Virus record (IMG/VR): IMGVR_UViG_3300047562_000883
Span: 1 to 56,183 of that record
Length of the DNA stretch: 56,183 bases
From: a virus
Reading direction: 5' to 3' (one strand)
Numbering within the stretch: position 1 is the first letter of the stretch; the number at the start of each line of letters is the position of its first letter. The notes under the pieces were generated by a model that was not told the origin of the DNA, searched no databases, and saw only the letters and a list, made by a program, of their open reading frames with translations. Made by a program: the position numbers and the translations under genes. Shown here in pieces: positions 33,011 to 40,639 of this stretch.

Positions 33011-34109
33011 TTTTTTATTACTCAGTGGGGTTGCTTTCGGCAACCCCATTGGTGATATCGTAGAGTCAACAGGTATTGGCTCAATCACTCGAAATTCAGA
33101 AGATGTGGGCAACAATGTTGGTTTAGAAATTCTACTGAAAGACGAAGCAAGAACTCAACAAGGTCGTATGAAGATTGTCTTCTTAGACAACGAAGTATTA
33201 GATATGACCGAAGGAACATACGCTTACATAGATGAGGCGTATTATGATCCAGACCCAAATTTATCCAAGATGTCAATACGAATGGTGCAAGGTACAGCAC
33301 GATTCACATCAGGTGCAGGTTTACGAATCAACAAAGCAAATGTAGATGTATCAACACCTACAGCACAAATCACAATCAAAGGTACAGACTTCACAACCTC
33401 TATTGATGAGATTGGAAGATCACTCATCATTCTTTTACCAGACGAAGATGGTAATGCATCTGGCATTATAGAAGTATCAAACAATATGGGAACAATTACA
33501 CTAGATGAAGCATATCAAGCAACAATGGTATCATCTTTAGATGCATCACCCACATCACCTGTGACGATTGCAAACATAACACCAGGTATGATTGACAATA
33601 TGTTCATTGTAAATCCACCTTCAGAGATCAAGCGGGCAATGGATGATCAGAGAGCAAACGAACAGAATGGTGATCAAGGCATACTTGATGTTGACTTCTT
33701 AGCATTCAACGAACTCGAACAAGATGCACTAAAAGATTCAGAAGAAGATTTAGAGTTCTCAGAGTTAGACATAGATATGTTAGGTGTAGACTTTCTTACT
33801 GATCTCTTAGATGTTGTAGAAGAACTTACAAAGACTACAGTAACACTTGCAGATGCACAAGCAGACACAGGTGGTGGAACAGTTACACTCAAAGGTGCCG
33901 CTATAGGTTTCAACAGTGATTCACAATACAACATCTTTGTACAAGACGGAGACTTATACTTCTATCGTAATGTGAATGGTGTTATTGAAATTATAGTTGC
34001 AAATGGTAATTCTGGTTATATAAACACGACAGTAGAAGGCTACTCAGGTAGAATAGACTTCGGTACAGGTGACCCAACAATAGAGATTATAATCAATCAA
34101 TCTAACTAA
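32964..34109 (+). CDS. Exported FecR-domain protein
   Basis: 381 residues from the ATG at 32964, overlapping the curlin-like gene by 47 bases; a GTG six bases upstream is possible, and there is no strong ribosome site. Signal peptide RLPILNFLLLSGVAFG, then a FecR-like domain: RNSEDVGNNVGL, GRMKIVFLDNEVLDMTEGTY, MVQGTARFTSGAG, VSTPTAQITIKGTDF. This fold occurs in periplasmic regulators of iron uptake and in proteins exported with outer-membrane structures. The C-terminal half is acidic. Position between two curlin-like genes suggests a periplasmic or surface role in fibre assembly, sensing or anchoring. Confidence 0.75.
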   Translation: MQSFNLHKKIRLPILNFLLLSGVAFGNPIGDIVESTGIGSITRNSEDVGNNVGLEILLKDEARTQQGRMKIVFLDNEVLDMTEGTYAYIDEAYYDPDPNLSKMSIRMVQGTARFTSGAGLRINKANVDVSTPTAQITIKGTDFTTSIDEIGRSLIILLPDEDGNASGIIEVSNNMGTITLDEAYQATMVSSLDASPTSPVTIANITPGMIDNMFIVNPPSEIKRAMDDQRANEQNGDQGILDVDFLAFNELEQDALKDSEEDLEFSELDIDMLGVDFLTDLLDVVEELTKTTVTLADAQADTGGGTVTLKGAAIGFNSDSQYNIFVQDGDLYFYRNVNGVIEIIVANGNSGYINTTVEGYSGRIDFGTGDPTIEIIINQSN

Positions 34110-34130
34110 ATACCAACAGGAGGTAATTTT

Positions 34131-34277
34131 ATGGAATTACTATCAAAACTTGTTGATTGGCACAAGGGTAAAACACACCACTTTCAATCAGCACTTAGAT
34201 TAGATGATTATCACATGATGTGGATATCTTTTATGAAAGGAGTTATTTTAGTATTATTACTTCAATGGATATTTTAG
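34131..34277 (+). CDS. Small tail-anchored membrane protein
   Basis: 48 residues with the best ribosome site in the region (AGGAGGT). N-terminal soluble part (MELLSKLVDWHKGKTHHFQS) and a C-terminal membrane segment (MKGVILVLLLQWIF). It overlaps the second curlin-like gene by 13 bases. Unknown function; its coupling suggests that it may help translation or membrane targeting of that product. Confidence 0.55.
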   Translation: MELLSKLVDWHKGKTHHFQSALRLDDYHMMWISFMKGVILVLLLQWIF

Positions 34278-35002
34278 AAAAAACTAAAAAATCAAACGAC
34301 AAGCCACTCTTATGGATAGGGTGGCTTGTTTTACTATCTTATTGTTCGTTTGCTTTTGCAGACGACAATGAAATCACCATTCTACAAGAGGGTGATAACT
34401 TTTCTTTATCTGTTGTTCAGACAGGTTATAGCAATATCATTAAACAATGGTCATCAACAGAAGGAATAGATGGTGCAGACAATACTATTTCTATTGCACA
34501 AAATAAAAACTATGGTAGTTCTACCGATAAAAACATCATAGAAATTCGCAGAGTATGGGGAACAGGTAACGACCTAAAACTTGCTCAAGGATATATCATC
34601 AATGCAGACGGAAGTTTTTCTGTTGATAATGATGAGTATGGTGATACCTTTGTTCATGTAAATGTCACTGGTGATTACAACGATATAGAAATGACTCAAC
34701 GAACAAATAGTACTTCTTCAGGTCATTGGTATGGGTTACATCTCGAAGGTGATTACAATGATATAACTACCAATCAAAGAGAAGGTGGTGCTCATACATT
34801 AGATTTAGATATTTTCAATGATTATAATATTGTTGATGTTGTTCAAAAAAATAGTGGAAGTCATTATGCATGGATAAGACTTGACGGAACATACGGAACT
34901 GATATAACACTTGAGCAAAATTCTACAACTGGTCAAACATATTCAATTCAACAAAACTGTTACACAGTCGGTGGTTGTTCAGTCTCAGTAACACAAAACT
35001 AA
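34265..35002 (+). CDS. Secreted curlin-like repeat protein B
   Basis: 245 residues from the ATG at 34265. An unusually long N-terminus precedes the signal peptide (WIGWLVLLSYCSFAFA). The mature start DDNEITILQEGDNFSLSVVQ continued by TGYSNIIKQ has near-perfect curlin repeats (I-x-Q-x-G-x-N and V-x-Q-x-G-x-x-N). Further repeats read ISIAQNKN, DLKLAQGYI, VTGDYNDIEMTQ, LEGDYNDITTNQ, NDYNIVDVVQ, ITLEQN, and SIQQN, with a C-terminal cysteine pair. Paralogue of the product at 32276-33010. This is the better candidate for an amyloid-type fibre subunit or nucleator exported through CsgG. Confidence 0.8.
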   Translation: MDILEKTKKSNDKPLLWIGWLVLLSYCSFAFADDNEITILQEGDNFSLSVVQTGYSNIIKQWSSTEGIDGADNTISIAQNKNYGSSTDKNIIEIRRVWGTGNDLKLAQGYIINADGSFSVDNDEYGDTFVHVNVTGDYNDIEMTQRTNSTSSGHWYGLHLEGDYNDITTNQREGGAHTLDLDIFNDYNIVDVVQKNSGSHYAWIRLDGTYGTDITLEQNSTTGQTYSIQQNCYTVGGCSVSVTQN

Positions 35003-36840
35003 TGTACTCTTGGAAAACAGTATTAGTAACTATTGGTCTTCTAGTCGGTCTCAAAATATGGTCACCCTATATTGTTGAGAACATTCAATGGTCATGGTTT
35101 GACTTTCTTCATCAACAAAAAGAAAAGGTATTAGTAGATAATATTGTTCTTGTAGACATAGATGAAAAGTCATTACAGAAATACGGACAATACCCATGGC
35201 CGAGAAACATCTACAGAGACATACTCTTACAAACAGATCCTACAAACACACATGTATTCAATATGGTGTTCAGTGAACCAGATAGATTTGGTGGCGACTT
35301 AGCATTTGCAGAAGGACTTATCAATCGTCTAACGATCATAGGTTCTGCACCCACAACACAACTTGATACAGGTTCGGCACCTTATGTACCCACATCTGTA
35401 TTCGGTGGTGGTTCGATTGAAGATTCTATTTGGAAGTTTCCAGGCATTTCATCACCCATACCTATACTCAGAGACAACACATATGGTGTAGGCGTAACAG
35501 TTTCTACACCTGCACAAAAGGGTACTGCAAACTTTGATGGTACAATTCGTTCTGCACCACTACTTGTGATGGCAAATGATCAAGTGTATCCGTCAATTGC
35601 ACTAGAGACATTGAGAGCATACTTTGATCAACCTAGTTATCAGACAAGAGTTGTACCTGAATTAGGCATAGAATGGATACGAATGGGTAGACAACCACCC
35701 ATCAACACAACACCAACAAGTGATATAATGATCTCTTATTGGAATGAATTTGACTCTATTTCCGCCTCTGAACTTGCAGACTCAGATATCAATAATAAGA
35801 TTCTGATATGGGGTCTAACGGCAGAGGGTCTGAATAATCCAGTTTCAACCCCAATGGGTGTAATGTATCCTCACGAAGTGCAAGCCTCAATTCTCCAAAC
35901 CGTTTTGCAAGAAGTTCAAATACAACAATCCTACTATCTTGAATTACTTGAAGTTGTTCTTCTTGTGATAGTTCTTTTAGGTATACTTCTTGTGGTCTAC
36001 AAAACTCCCACAACTCTATCGGCGATAGGGAGTCTAGGTGTTGTTGCAGGTCAGGTGGGATTGGGTTACTATATTTGGAATGAGCATCTAATTCTTTTCG
36101 ATACTTTTTATTCATCAATTAGTTCCTTGATTGTTTTTGGTCATGCTTCTTTCAACAAATACTATGTAACATATCAACTCAAAGAACAAATCAAGAAGCA
36201 GTTTCAAAAATATTTATCTCCTGACATGGTTGAAGAACTGCAGAAAGATCCAAGTAAACTCAGACTTGGTGGTGATCGTAAAGAAATGACATTCATGTTT
36301 ATGGACATTTGTGGGTTTACACCAGTCTCAGAATATTATAAGAACAATAATGATCCTGAGGGACTTGTAAATCTTATCAATAAGTACCTTGACACAATGA
36401 CCAAAATCGTACTAAAATACAATGGTACAATCGATAAATATATGGGTGATTGCATTATGGCATTCTGGAATGCACCACTCGATTGTGAAGACCATGCCGA
36501 CAAAGCAGTAGAGGCTGCAATAGAGATATCAAAGAAAGCTGATGAACTTATTGAAGAGCTTGAGAAAGAAGGCCTGCCTAGGATTGATATTGGTATCGGC
36601 ATCAATACAGGCGAATGTATCGTTGGAAACATGGGTTCAGAACTTCGATTCGACTATTCAGTCATTGGAGATGCAGTCAACCTTGCCTCTCGACTCGAAG
36701 GCCAGACTCGCAATTACAATGGGGTTAGAGTGCTGTTATCGGAGTTCACTTATCGAAAGTGTAAAGATAGAGAACTCAAACGAGTTGATTCTATCCAAGT
36801 TAAAGGAAAGTCAGAGTCAGTTACCGTCTATACAATTTAA
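35002..36840 (+). CDS. CHASE2-class III adenylate cyclase, membrane-bound
   Basis: 612 residues. An N-terminal membrane segment (about 7-22) precedes an extracytoplasmic CHASE2 domain (NIVLVDIDEKSLQKYGQYPW…, about 45-300). Three membrane segments (about 312-335, 337-358, 362-383) follow, then a class III cyclase domain. Catalytic residues are intact: metal-binding Asp435 (FMDICGFT) and Asp483, Lys479 and Asp557 at the purine-recognition positions (DKYMGDC; VIGDAVN), and Asn560/Arg564 (NLASRLEG). The Lys/Asp pair predicts ATP as substrate and cAMP as product. It overlaps the curlin-like gene by one base, so it belongs to the same operon. A membrane-signalling enzyme in a lytic phage is unusual. 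Confidence 0.93.
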   Translation: MYSWKTVLVTIGLLVGLKIWSPYIVENIQWSWFDFLHQQKEKVLVDNIVLVDIDEKSLQKYGQYPWPRNIYRDILLQTDPTNTHVFNMVFSEPDRFGGDLAFAEGLINRLTIIGSAPTTQLDTGSAPYVPTSVFGGGSIEDSIWKFPGISSPIPILRDNTYGVGVTVSTPAQKGTANFDGTIRSAPLLVMANDQVYPSIALETLRAYFDQPSYQTRVVPELGIEWIRMGRQPPINTTPTSDIMISYWNEFDSISASELADSDINNKILIWGLTAEGLNNPVSTPMGVMYPHEVQASILQTVLQEVQIQQSYYLELLEVVLLVIVLLGILLVVYKTPTTLSAIGSLGVVAGQVGLGYYIWNEHLILFDTFYSSISSLIVFGHASFNKYYVTYQLKEQIKKQFQKYLSPDMVEELQKDPSKLRLGGDRKEMTFMFMDICGFTPVSEYYKNNNDPEGLVNLINKYLDTMTKIVLKYNGTIDKYMGDCIMAFWNAPLDCEDHADKAVEAAIEISKKADELIEELEKEGLPRIDIGIGINTGECIVGNMGSELRFDYSVIGDAVNLASRLEGQTRNYNGVRVLLSEFTYRKCKDRELKRVDSIQVKGKSESVTVYTI

Positions 36841-37168
36841 AGAACCGTCTCTACTTTCACCACAAGAACTTTTTTGGACACTACAAGTCTTAGACATTTG
36901 GACTACCTATGAGGGTATGAAATACGAATGTGTCTATGAAACTAATCCTCTTCTACCTAGAAGACCTGATTTGAATGATCTAGTTATTCACAAAACAAAA
37001 TGGTTAGCATGGGTGCCAGTAATATTACAGAATAACACAACATTGACAGATGAAGAGAAACAAGATGTATTCAGACCAGGCAATCGTATGATGATTGCAG
37101 TGGTGTTTAATAATCTTTTAGTTTTAGAAAGAGTAAAAAAGAGAGAAAATTGTAAAAAAATAGGTTGA
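36719..37168 (+). CDS. DUF5658-like membrane protein (start uncertain)
   Basis: About 149 residues if the ATG at 36719 is used; that start overlaps the cyclase gene by 122 bases in another frame, and a later start is possible. After the cyclase stop the protein reads LFWTLQVLDIWTTYEGMKYE, then ETNPLLPRRPDLNDLVIHKT, which fits DUF5658-type small membrane proteins (a D-x-x-TTY motif and E-x-NPL). Two or three hydrophobic segments follow. Role unknown; last gene of the curli/cyclase array. Confidence 0.55.
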   Translation: MGLECCYRSSLIESVKIENSNELILSKLKESQSQLPSIQFKEPSLLSPQELFWTLQVLDIWTTYEGMKYECVYETNPLLPRRPDLNDLVIHKTKWLAWVPVILQNNTTLTDEEKQDVFRPGNRMMIAVVFNNLLVLERVKKRENCKKIG

Positions 37169-37194
37169 AAAAACCAGATTAGTCATTATATAAT
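37165..37194 (+). promoter_or_regulatory. Sigma70-like promoter before hsp20
   Basis: TTGAAA (37165-37170), 18-base spacer and consensus TATAAT (37189-37194). The late octamer TATAAATA begins on the last base of the -10, so the gene could be read both early and late. Confidence 0.68.
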
Positions 37195-37201
37195 ATAAAT
37201 A
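37194..37201 (+). promoter_or_regulatory. T4-type late promoter overlapping the hsp20 -10 box
   Basis: Exact TATAAATA, sharing one base with an upstream TATAAT. Transcripts would begin just before the hairpin at 37207-37229. Confidence 0.68.
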
Positions 37202-37206
37202 TAAGA

Positions 37207-37229
37207 GTAGATGCTCGGGTGAGGTCTAC
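37207..37229 (+). other. Hairpin in the hsp20 mRNA leader
   Basis: GTAGA / TCTAC outer stem with an inner CTC / GAG stem and GGGT loop, about 30 bases before the hsp20 ATG. It sits at the 5' end of transcripts from both candidate promoters. It may stabilise the message or act as a thermosensor; there is no T-run, so it is not a terminator. Confidence 0.5.
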
Positions 37230-37260
37230 GAAATTAACTTGCTTAATAAAGGAGAAAACT

Positions 37261-37677
37261 ATGTCAATTTATGACGATATCTTTGGGCGAACATTTCCGT
37301 TCGCAATTGGGTTCGACAGAACCTTTTCACTACTAGAAAGAGCTGCAGAAGCACCTTCTATCAACTATCCACCTTACAACATTATCAAGGAAGATGACGA
37401 ACATTTTCGCATTGAACTTGCTGTTGCTGGGTTTGATAGATCAGAACTCAAAGTCTCAAAAGAGAAAAATGTTCTAACTATCGAAGGTAAAAAAGAAAGT
37501 GGTGAAGATGAGTCGTATCTTCATAAGGGACTAGCCTCTAGGTCTTTCAAAAGATCATTCACACTTGCTGATGATGTACAAGTCGTTGGCGGTGATCTAA
37601 AGAATGGTATTTTGATTATCAACTTAGAGAGAGTAGTACCAGAAGAAGATAAACCACAACTTATCGAAATCAAGTAA
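37261..37677 (+). CDS. Small heat-shock protein Hsp20
   Basis: 138 residues from the ATG at 37261, which has AAGGAG upstream. The alpha-crystallin domain is clear: NIIKEDDEHFRIELAVAGFD, LKVSKEKNVLTIEGKK, and RSFKRSFTLADDVQV followed by the C-terminal GILIINLERVVPEE. It is a holdase chaperone; Hsp20 genes are a common core-like feature of T4-like cyanophages and marine relatives. It has its own leader and dual promoters. Confidence 0.95.
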   Translation: MSIYDDIFGRTFPFAIGFDRTFSLLERAAEAPSINYPPYNIIKEDDEHFRIELAVAGFDRSELKVSKEKNVLTIEGKKESGEDESYLHKGLASRSFKRSFTLADDVQVVGGDLKNGILIINLERVVPEEDKPQLIEIK

Positions 37678-37684
37678 AACCCTA

Positions 37685-37720
37685 TTGACTGGTAGCATCA
37701 CTTGTGATATAGTGGTGCTA
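37685..37720 (+). promoter_or_regulatory. Peroxiredoxin promoter with overlapping palindrome
   Basis: TTGACT (37685-37690), 17-base spacer, TATAGT (37708-37713). A 9-base inverted repeat, TAGCATCAC (37693-37701) and GTGGTGCTA (37712-37720), with one mismatch, flanks and covers the -10 box. This is the geometry of an operator, so a repressor or redox regulator may control it. The leader contains an AGGAG ribosome site. Confidence 0.65.
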
Positions 37721-37742
37721 CTATAATATTATAGGAGTTATT

Positions 37743-38240
37743 ATGTTAAATGTAGGTGATACAATACCAAATGTTGTTATGCCAGTTAGGGCAGACGGCG
37801 CTTGGAAACATTTGAATACCCATGAACAGTTTGCAGGAAAAAGAGTGATCATCTTTGCACTGCCAGGCGCATTTACACCAACTTGTTCATCATTTCAACT
37901 TCCTGGTTTTGAAACAAATTTTTCAAAGTTTCAGGAGAAAGGAATAGATGAGATTTATTGCTTGTCTGTAAATGATTCTTTTGTTATGAACTCATGGTTT
38001 GAAGCACAAGGTGTTCAAAATGTTAGACCATTGCCTGATGGCAACGGCGAATTTACCGAACTTATGGGAGCATCTGTAAAGAAAGCAAATTTAGGTTTTG
38101 GTTTTAGATCATGGAGATATGCAATGGTTGTCAATGACAATGTAATTGAATCAGTCTTTGCAGAAGAAGGATTTGGTGATAACATTGAAACTGATCCTTA
38201 TGAAGTATCTTCACCAGAAAATGTCTTAGCAAATTTATGA
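37743..38240 (+). CDS. Peroxiredoxin (Prx5/AhpE-like)
   Basis: 165 residues. The peroxidatic motif PGAFTPTCS (Cys48) is exactly that of the Prx5 subfamily, and DGNGEFTELMGASV and GFGFRSWRYAMVVNDN match its conserved core. A second Cys is present in IYCLSV. The enzyme reduces hydrogen peroxide and organic peroxides. A phage-encoded copy could protect the infected cell from oxidative damage. It has its own sigma70-like promoter with a palindrome. Confidence 0.93.
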   Translation: MLNVGDTIPNVVMPVRADGAWKHLNTHEQFAGKRVIIFALPGAFTPTCSSFQLPGFETNFSKFQEKGIDEIYCLSVNDSFVMNSWFEAQGVQNVRPLPDGNGEFTELMGASVKKANLGFGFRSWRYAMVVNDNVIESVFAEEGFGDNIETDPYEVSSPENVLANL

Positions 38241-39355
38241 TCTTAGAGCATAAAGATGCTGAATATGCAGCCAGAGTCTTTATAGATTACTATAAGGACT
38301 TTGGTCGCATTGATGATTATCTCAGAAAAGTCAAACTAGAACGAATTGCAGAAATGCCTGTGTCTTTGCCTGGCATGGGACCAGAAGATGATATGTTTTC
38401 TGATTTCACCATGCACCCACAAGACATGCAGTTTGAATGTAGAATCATGGACAATGATCTATGGAATAATTACATTGAGATAGTTACTTCACATGCACTA
38501 GAGAAATCAATACCTGGTAAATCTTTGAAATGGGTAGTGTATGAGAAGAACACAAACAAGATAGTTGGTTTCATTCGCTTTGGTTCTCCAACTATAAACT
38601 CAAAACCAAGAAATGATTTCTTAGGCAAACCACTAGATACACAAGACATGACTGTTATGAAACGATTCAATGATTCAGCAATCATGGGTTTCACAATAGT
38701 TCCCACACAACCTTTTGGTTTTAATTATCTTGGTGGTAAACTTTTGGCAGGCATTTGTTGTTCGCATCTTGCCAGAAGAACTCTTAACGAAAAATATGGT
38801 GGCCCTTTTTGCATGTTTGAAACTACATCTTTGTATGGTAGTTCCAAGTCTTCATCAATGTATGATGGCATGAAACCTTTTCTCCGTTTTACAGGACTTA
38901 CAGTATCAGACTTTGTACCATCAATTAATGATCAAAAGTATAGAGACTTAAAGGCATGGTTTGAAGATAGAAACGGAGAACCTTTAATTGATCCACAAGC
39001 ATCAAGTCTCAAACTAAAAACACAAACAAAGATGATATCTATCATAAAGAAATCTTTACAAGGTGAATTACTAACTCAATTCAATAAAGTTTTTGAAGAT
39101 GCCAAACAACTTACAGAACAGAAAAGACAATTCTTATCTACTTATGGTTATAAAAATGTAAAAGAATATCTTACATTTGAAACTGATACATTAGAGAAAT
39201 CAGAGAACTATGATAGATATGAGTTCGATTCTATCGTAGAATGGTGGAAGAAACTTGCATCTAAGAGATATGATAAACTTAATAGTGAAAATAAATTGAG
39301 AACAGAACTAGAAGTTTGGAATCTAAATCCTGATAAGATAGATATTATAAGATGA
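38237..39355 (+). CDS. DUF4338 (DruA)-like protein, copy 1
   Basis: 372 residues. The central region (WVVYEKNTNKIVGFIRFGSP, DFLGKPLDTQ, GFTIVPTQPFGFNYLGGKLL, KYGGPFCMFETTSLYGSSKS) has the layout of DUF4338 proteins, the DruA family of Druantia defence loci. It is clearly paralogous to the product at 47313-48599 (shared IVPTQPFGFNY/IVPTQPLGFNY, GGKL and TTSLYG). Enzymatic activity of this family is not established. No other Druantia component is present, so the phage proteins probably do something else, or interfere with that system. Overlaps the peroxiredoxin gene by four bases. Confidence 0.6.
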   Translation: MILEHKDAEYAARVFIDYYKDFGRIDDYLRKVKLERIAEMPVSLPGMGPEDDMFSDFTMHPQDMQFECRIMDNDLWNNYIEIVTSHALEKSIPGKSLKWVVYEKNTNKIVGFIRFGSPTINSKPRNDFLGKPLDTQDMTVMKRFNDSAIMGFTIVPTQPFGFNYLGGKLLAGICCSHLARRTLNEKYGGPFCMFETTSLYGSSKSSSMYDGMKPFLRFTGLTVSDFVPSINDQKYRDLKAWFEDRNGEPLIDPQASSLKLKTQTKMISIIKKSLQGELLTQFNKVFEDAKQLTEQKRQFLSTYGYKNVKEYLTFETDTLEKSENYDRYEFDSIVEWWKKLASKRYDKLNSENKLRTELEVWNLNPDKIDIIR

Positions 39356-39675
39356 TCGGTTACAGAGTTGTTGAAAATCCATACGAAGATGATGCCGCTA
39401 TAGAAATTACTGAGGGTGAGTTTAAGGGGTTAGTTTATCAATATGGTAAAGTACAATTCATAGATGGTAAACCAGAAATTAATTTTCAAAGAACGCTTCG
39501 AAGACTTCCTGATGATATTGAAAAGACAGAGGAAGAGGTTGAGAAACTACTAAATAATGGTGCATTAAATACTATTATGGGTGATATACTTGTAGAGTTA
39601 TTACAAAACCAAATCGAAAAGGAAAAAAATGAACAAAGAGATTCTAAAAGAACAAATAAAAAGACACGAGGGTGA
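39352..39675 (+). CDS. Conserved-looking phage protein, unknown function
   Basis: 107 residues overlapping the upstream gene by four bases and the endolysin by 47 bases. N-terminal beta-rich half (YRVVENPYEDDAAIEITEGE, GLVYQYGKVQFID) and a charged helical C-terminus. No family recognised. Its coupling to the lysozyme gene could matter for timing of lysis, but no membrane segment is present, so it is not a holin. Confidence 0.55.
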   Translation: MIGYRVVENPYEDDAAIEITEGEFKGLVYQYGKVQFIDGKPEINFQRTLRRLPDDIEKTEEEVEKLLNNGALNTIMGDILVELLQNQIEKEKNEQRDSKRTNKKTRG

Positions 39676-40084
39676 AGTCTTAGAAATATATAAAGACTCA
39701 CTTGGTTACTTAACCTTTGGCGTAGGCCATTTAGTCAGAGAAGATGATCCTGAGTTTGGTGAACCAGAGGGCACACCTGTTTCACAAGAGAGAGTAGATT
39801 CAGTTTATGATGTGGACTTTGATAAACATGTAGATGAAACTTATCATGTATGTGAAGAACATAACATTGATTTTATGGAGTTACCTGAGAACATTCAACA
39901 TGTATTAGTCAATATGTGTTTCAATCTAGGTGCAAACAGACTAGGTAAGTTTAGAAACATGTTGAAAGCATGTTCAGAATCTAACTGGAAAGAAATGGCT
40001 GCTCAGATGCAAGACAGTAAATGGTTCGGTCAAGTTGGTCGTAGATCAGTAGAACTACAACAGATGGTTTTAGATTGTGAGTAA
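39629..40084 (+). CDS. T4-type lysozyme (endolysin)
   Basis: 151 residues, glycoside hydrolase family 24. The catalytic triad of T4 lysozyme is intact: Glu14 (RHEGE), Asp23 (YKDSLG) and Thr29 (YLTFGVGH). The later LVNMCFNLGANRLGKF block is also typical. It has no signal peptide, so it needs a holin to reach the cell wall. Small membrane proteins at 29789, 30332, 30628, 43400 and 43554 are candidates for that function. Confidence 0.93.
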   Translation: MNKEILKEQIKRHEGEVLEIYKDSLGYLTFGVGHLVREDDPEFGEPEGTPVSQERVDSVYDVDFDKHVDETYHVCEEHNIDFMELPENIQHVLVNMCFNLGANRLGKFRNMLKACSESNWKEMAAQMQDSKWFGQVGRRSVELQQMVLDCE

Positions 40085-40412
40085 TCCTTTACCAGTTGTA
40101 AAGTGTGTCATTCTAAATTCAGGTGACATACTTATGGGGTTCTATGAGTTTAATGTAAAAACTCAGATGCATACTTTATATGATTGCAAACAATGTGTCA
40201 GTGAAATATCTGAAGGCAAAATGGAAGTTCTACTTGCAGATTTTATACCTTTTGCAAAAGAGTACAACTTCTCTTTCCATGAAAGTAAAGTGATCACTAT
40301 CTTTGATGCAAAACCTCAGTTAGAAATGAACTATAAATCATCAACAGGAAATACAGATTCGACATTAGAAAGTAATGCTCTTAGAGGTGGTAAAGTGAGA
40401 GGACAAAAATGA
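40077..40412 (+). CDS. Conserved phage protein, possible Sm-like fold
   Basis: 111 residues overlapping the lysozyme gene by 8 bases. The strand pattern VVKCVILNSGDILMGFYEFN followed by FIPFAKEYNFSFHESKVITI resembles the N-terminal half of the product at 14904-15398 (LRNGIEICGM…FYPYAPL). Short barrels of this type occur in T4-like marine phages and recall Sm/LSm folds, but the link is only an inference. Confidence 0.5.
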   Translation: MSNPLPVVKCVILNSGDILMGFYEFNVKTQMHTLYDCKQCVSEISEGKMEVLLADFIPFAKEYNFSFHESKVITIFDAKPQLEMNYKSSTGNTDSTLESNALRGGKVRGQK

Positions 40413-40639
40413 GAAATGAAATAGTAAAGTCATTGATAGCACATGCAGATGCACATATTCAAAAACATAAGTTGAATGTAGAGATTCATCTTTCAAATCC
40501 AGTGGGTGTTGCAGAACATCCAGATCATTTAGAAACAGTTGAGAAAGAACTAGAAAATATCGCTCATTACGAAGATATTAAAGATGTTCTTCTCAAACAT
40601 TTCACACAACCACAACAAACCACATTGACAGAATCTTAG
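40409..40639 (+). CDS. Small helical phage protein, unknown function
   Basis: 76 residues, overlapping the previous gene by four bases. It reads IVKSLIAHADAHIQKHKLNV and DHLETVEKELENIAHYEDIK, a pattern seen in small conserved proteins of T4-like cyanophages. It contains no membrane segment. The -35 box of the gp43 promoter lies inside its last codons. Confidence 0.6.
   Translation: MRNEIVKSLIAHADAHIQKHKLNVEIHLSNPVGVAEHPDHLETVEKELENIAHYEDIKDVLLKHFTQPQQTTLTES

Noticed and set aside
35789-36118. A 109-codon minus-strand frame opposite the cyclase gene
   Set aside because: The plus-strand cyclase is unambiguous here. No minus-strand promoter or ribosome site is visible, and no other gene in the window runs on that strand.
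36542-36718. Extended start for the DUF5658-like gene, adding about 59 residues
   Set aside because: This part lies entirely inside the cyclase domain in another frame, and the recognised domain begins after the cyclase stop.
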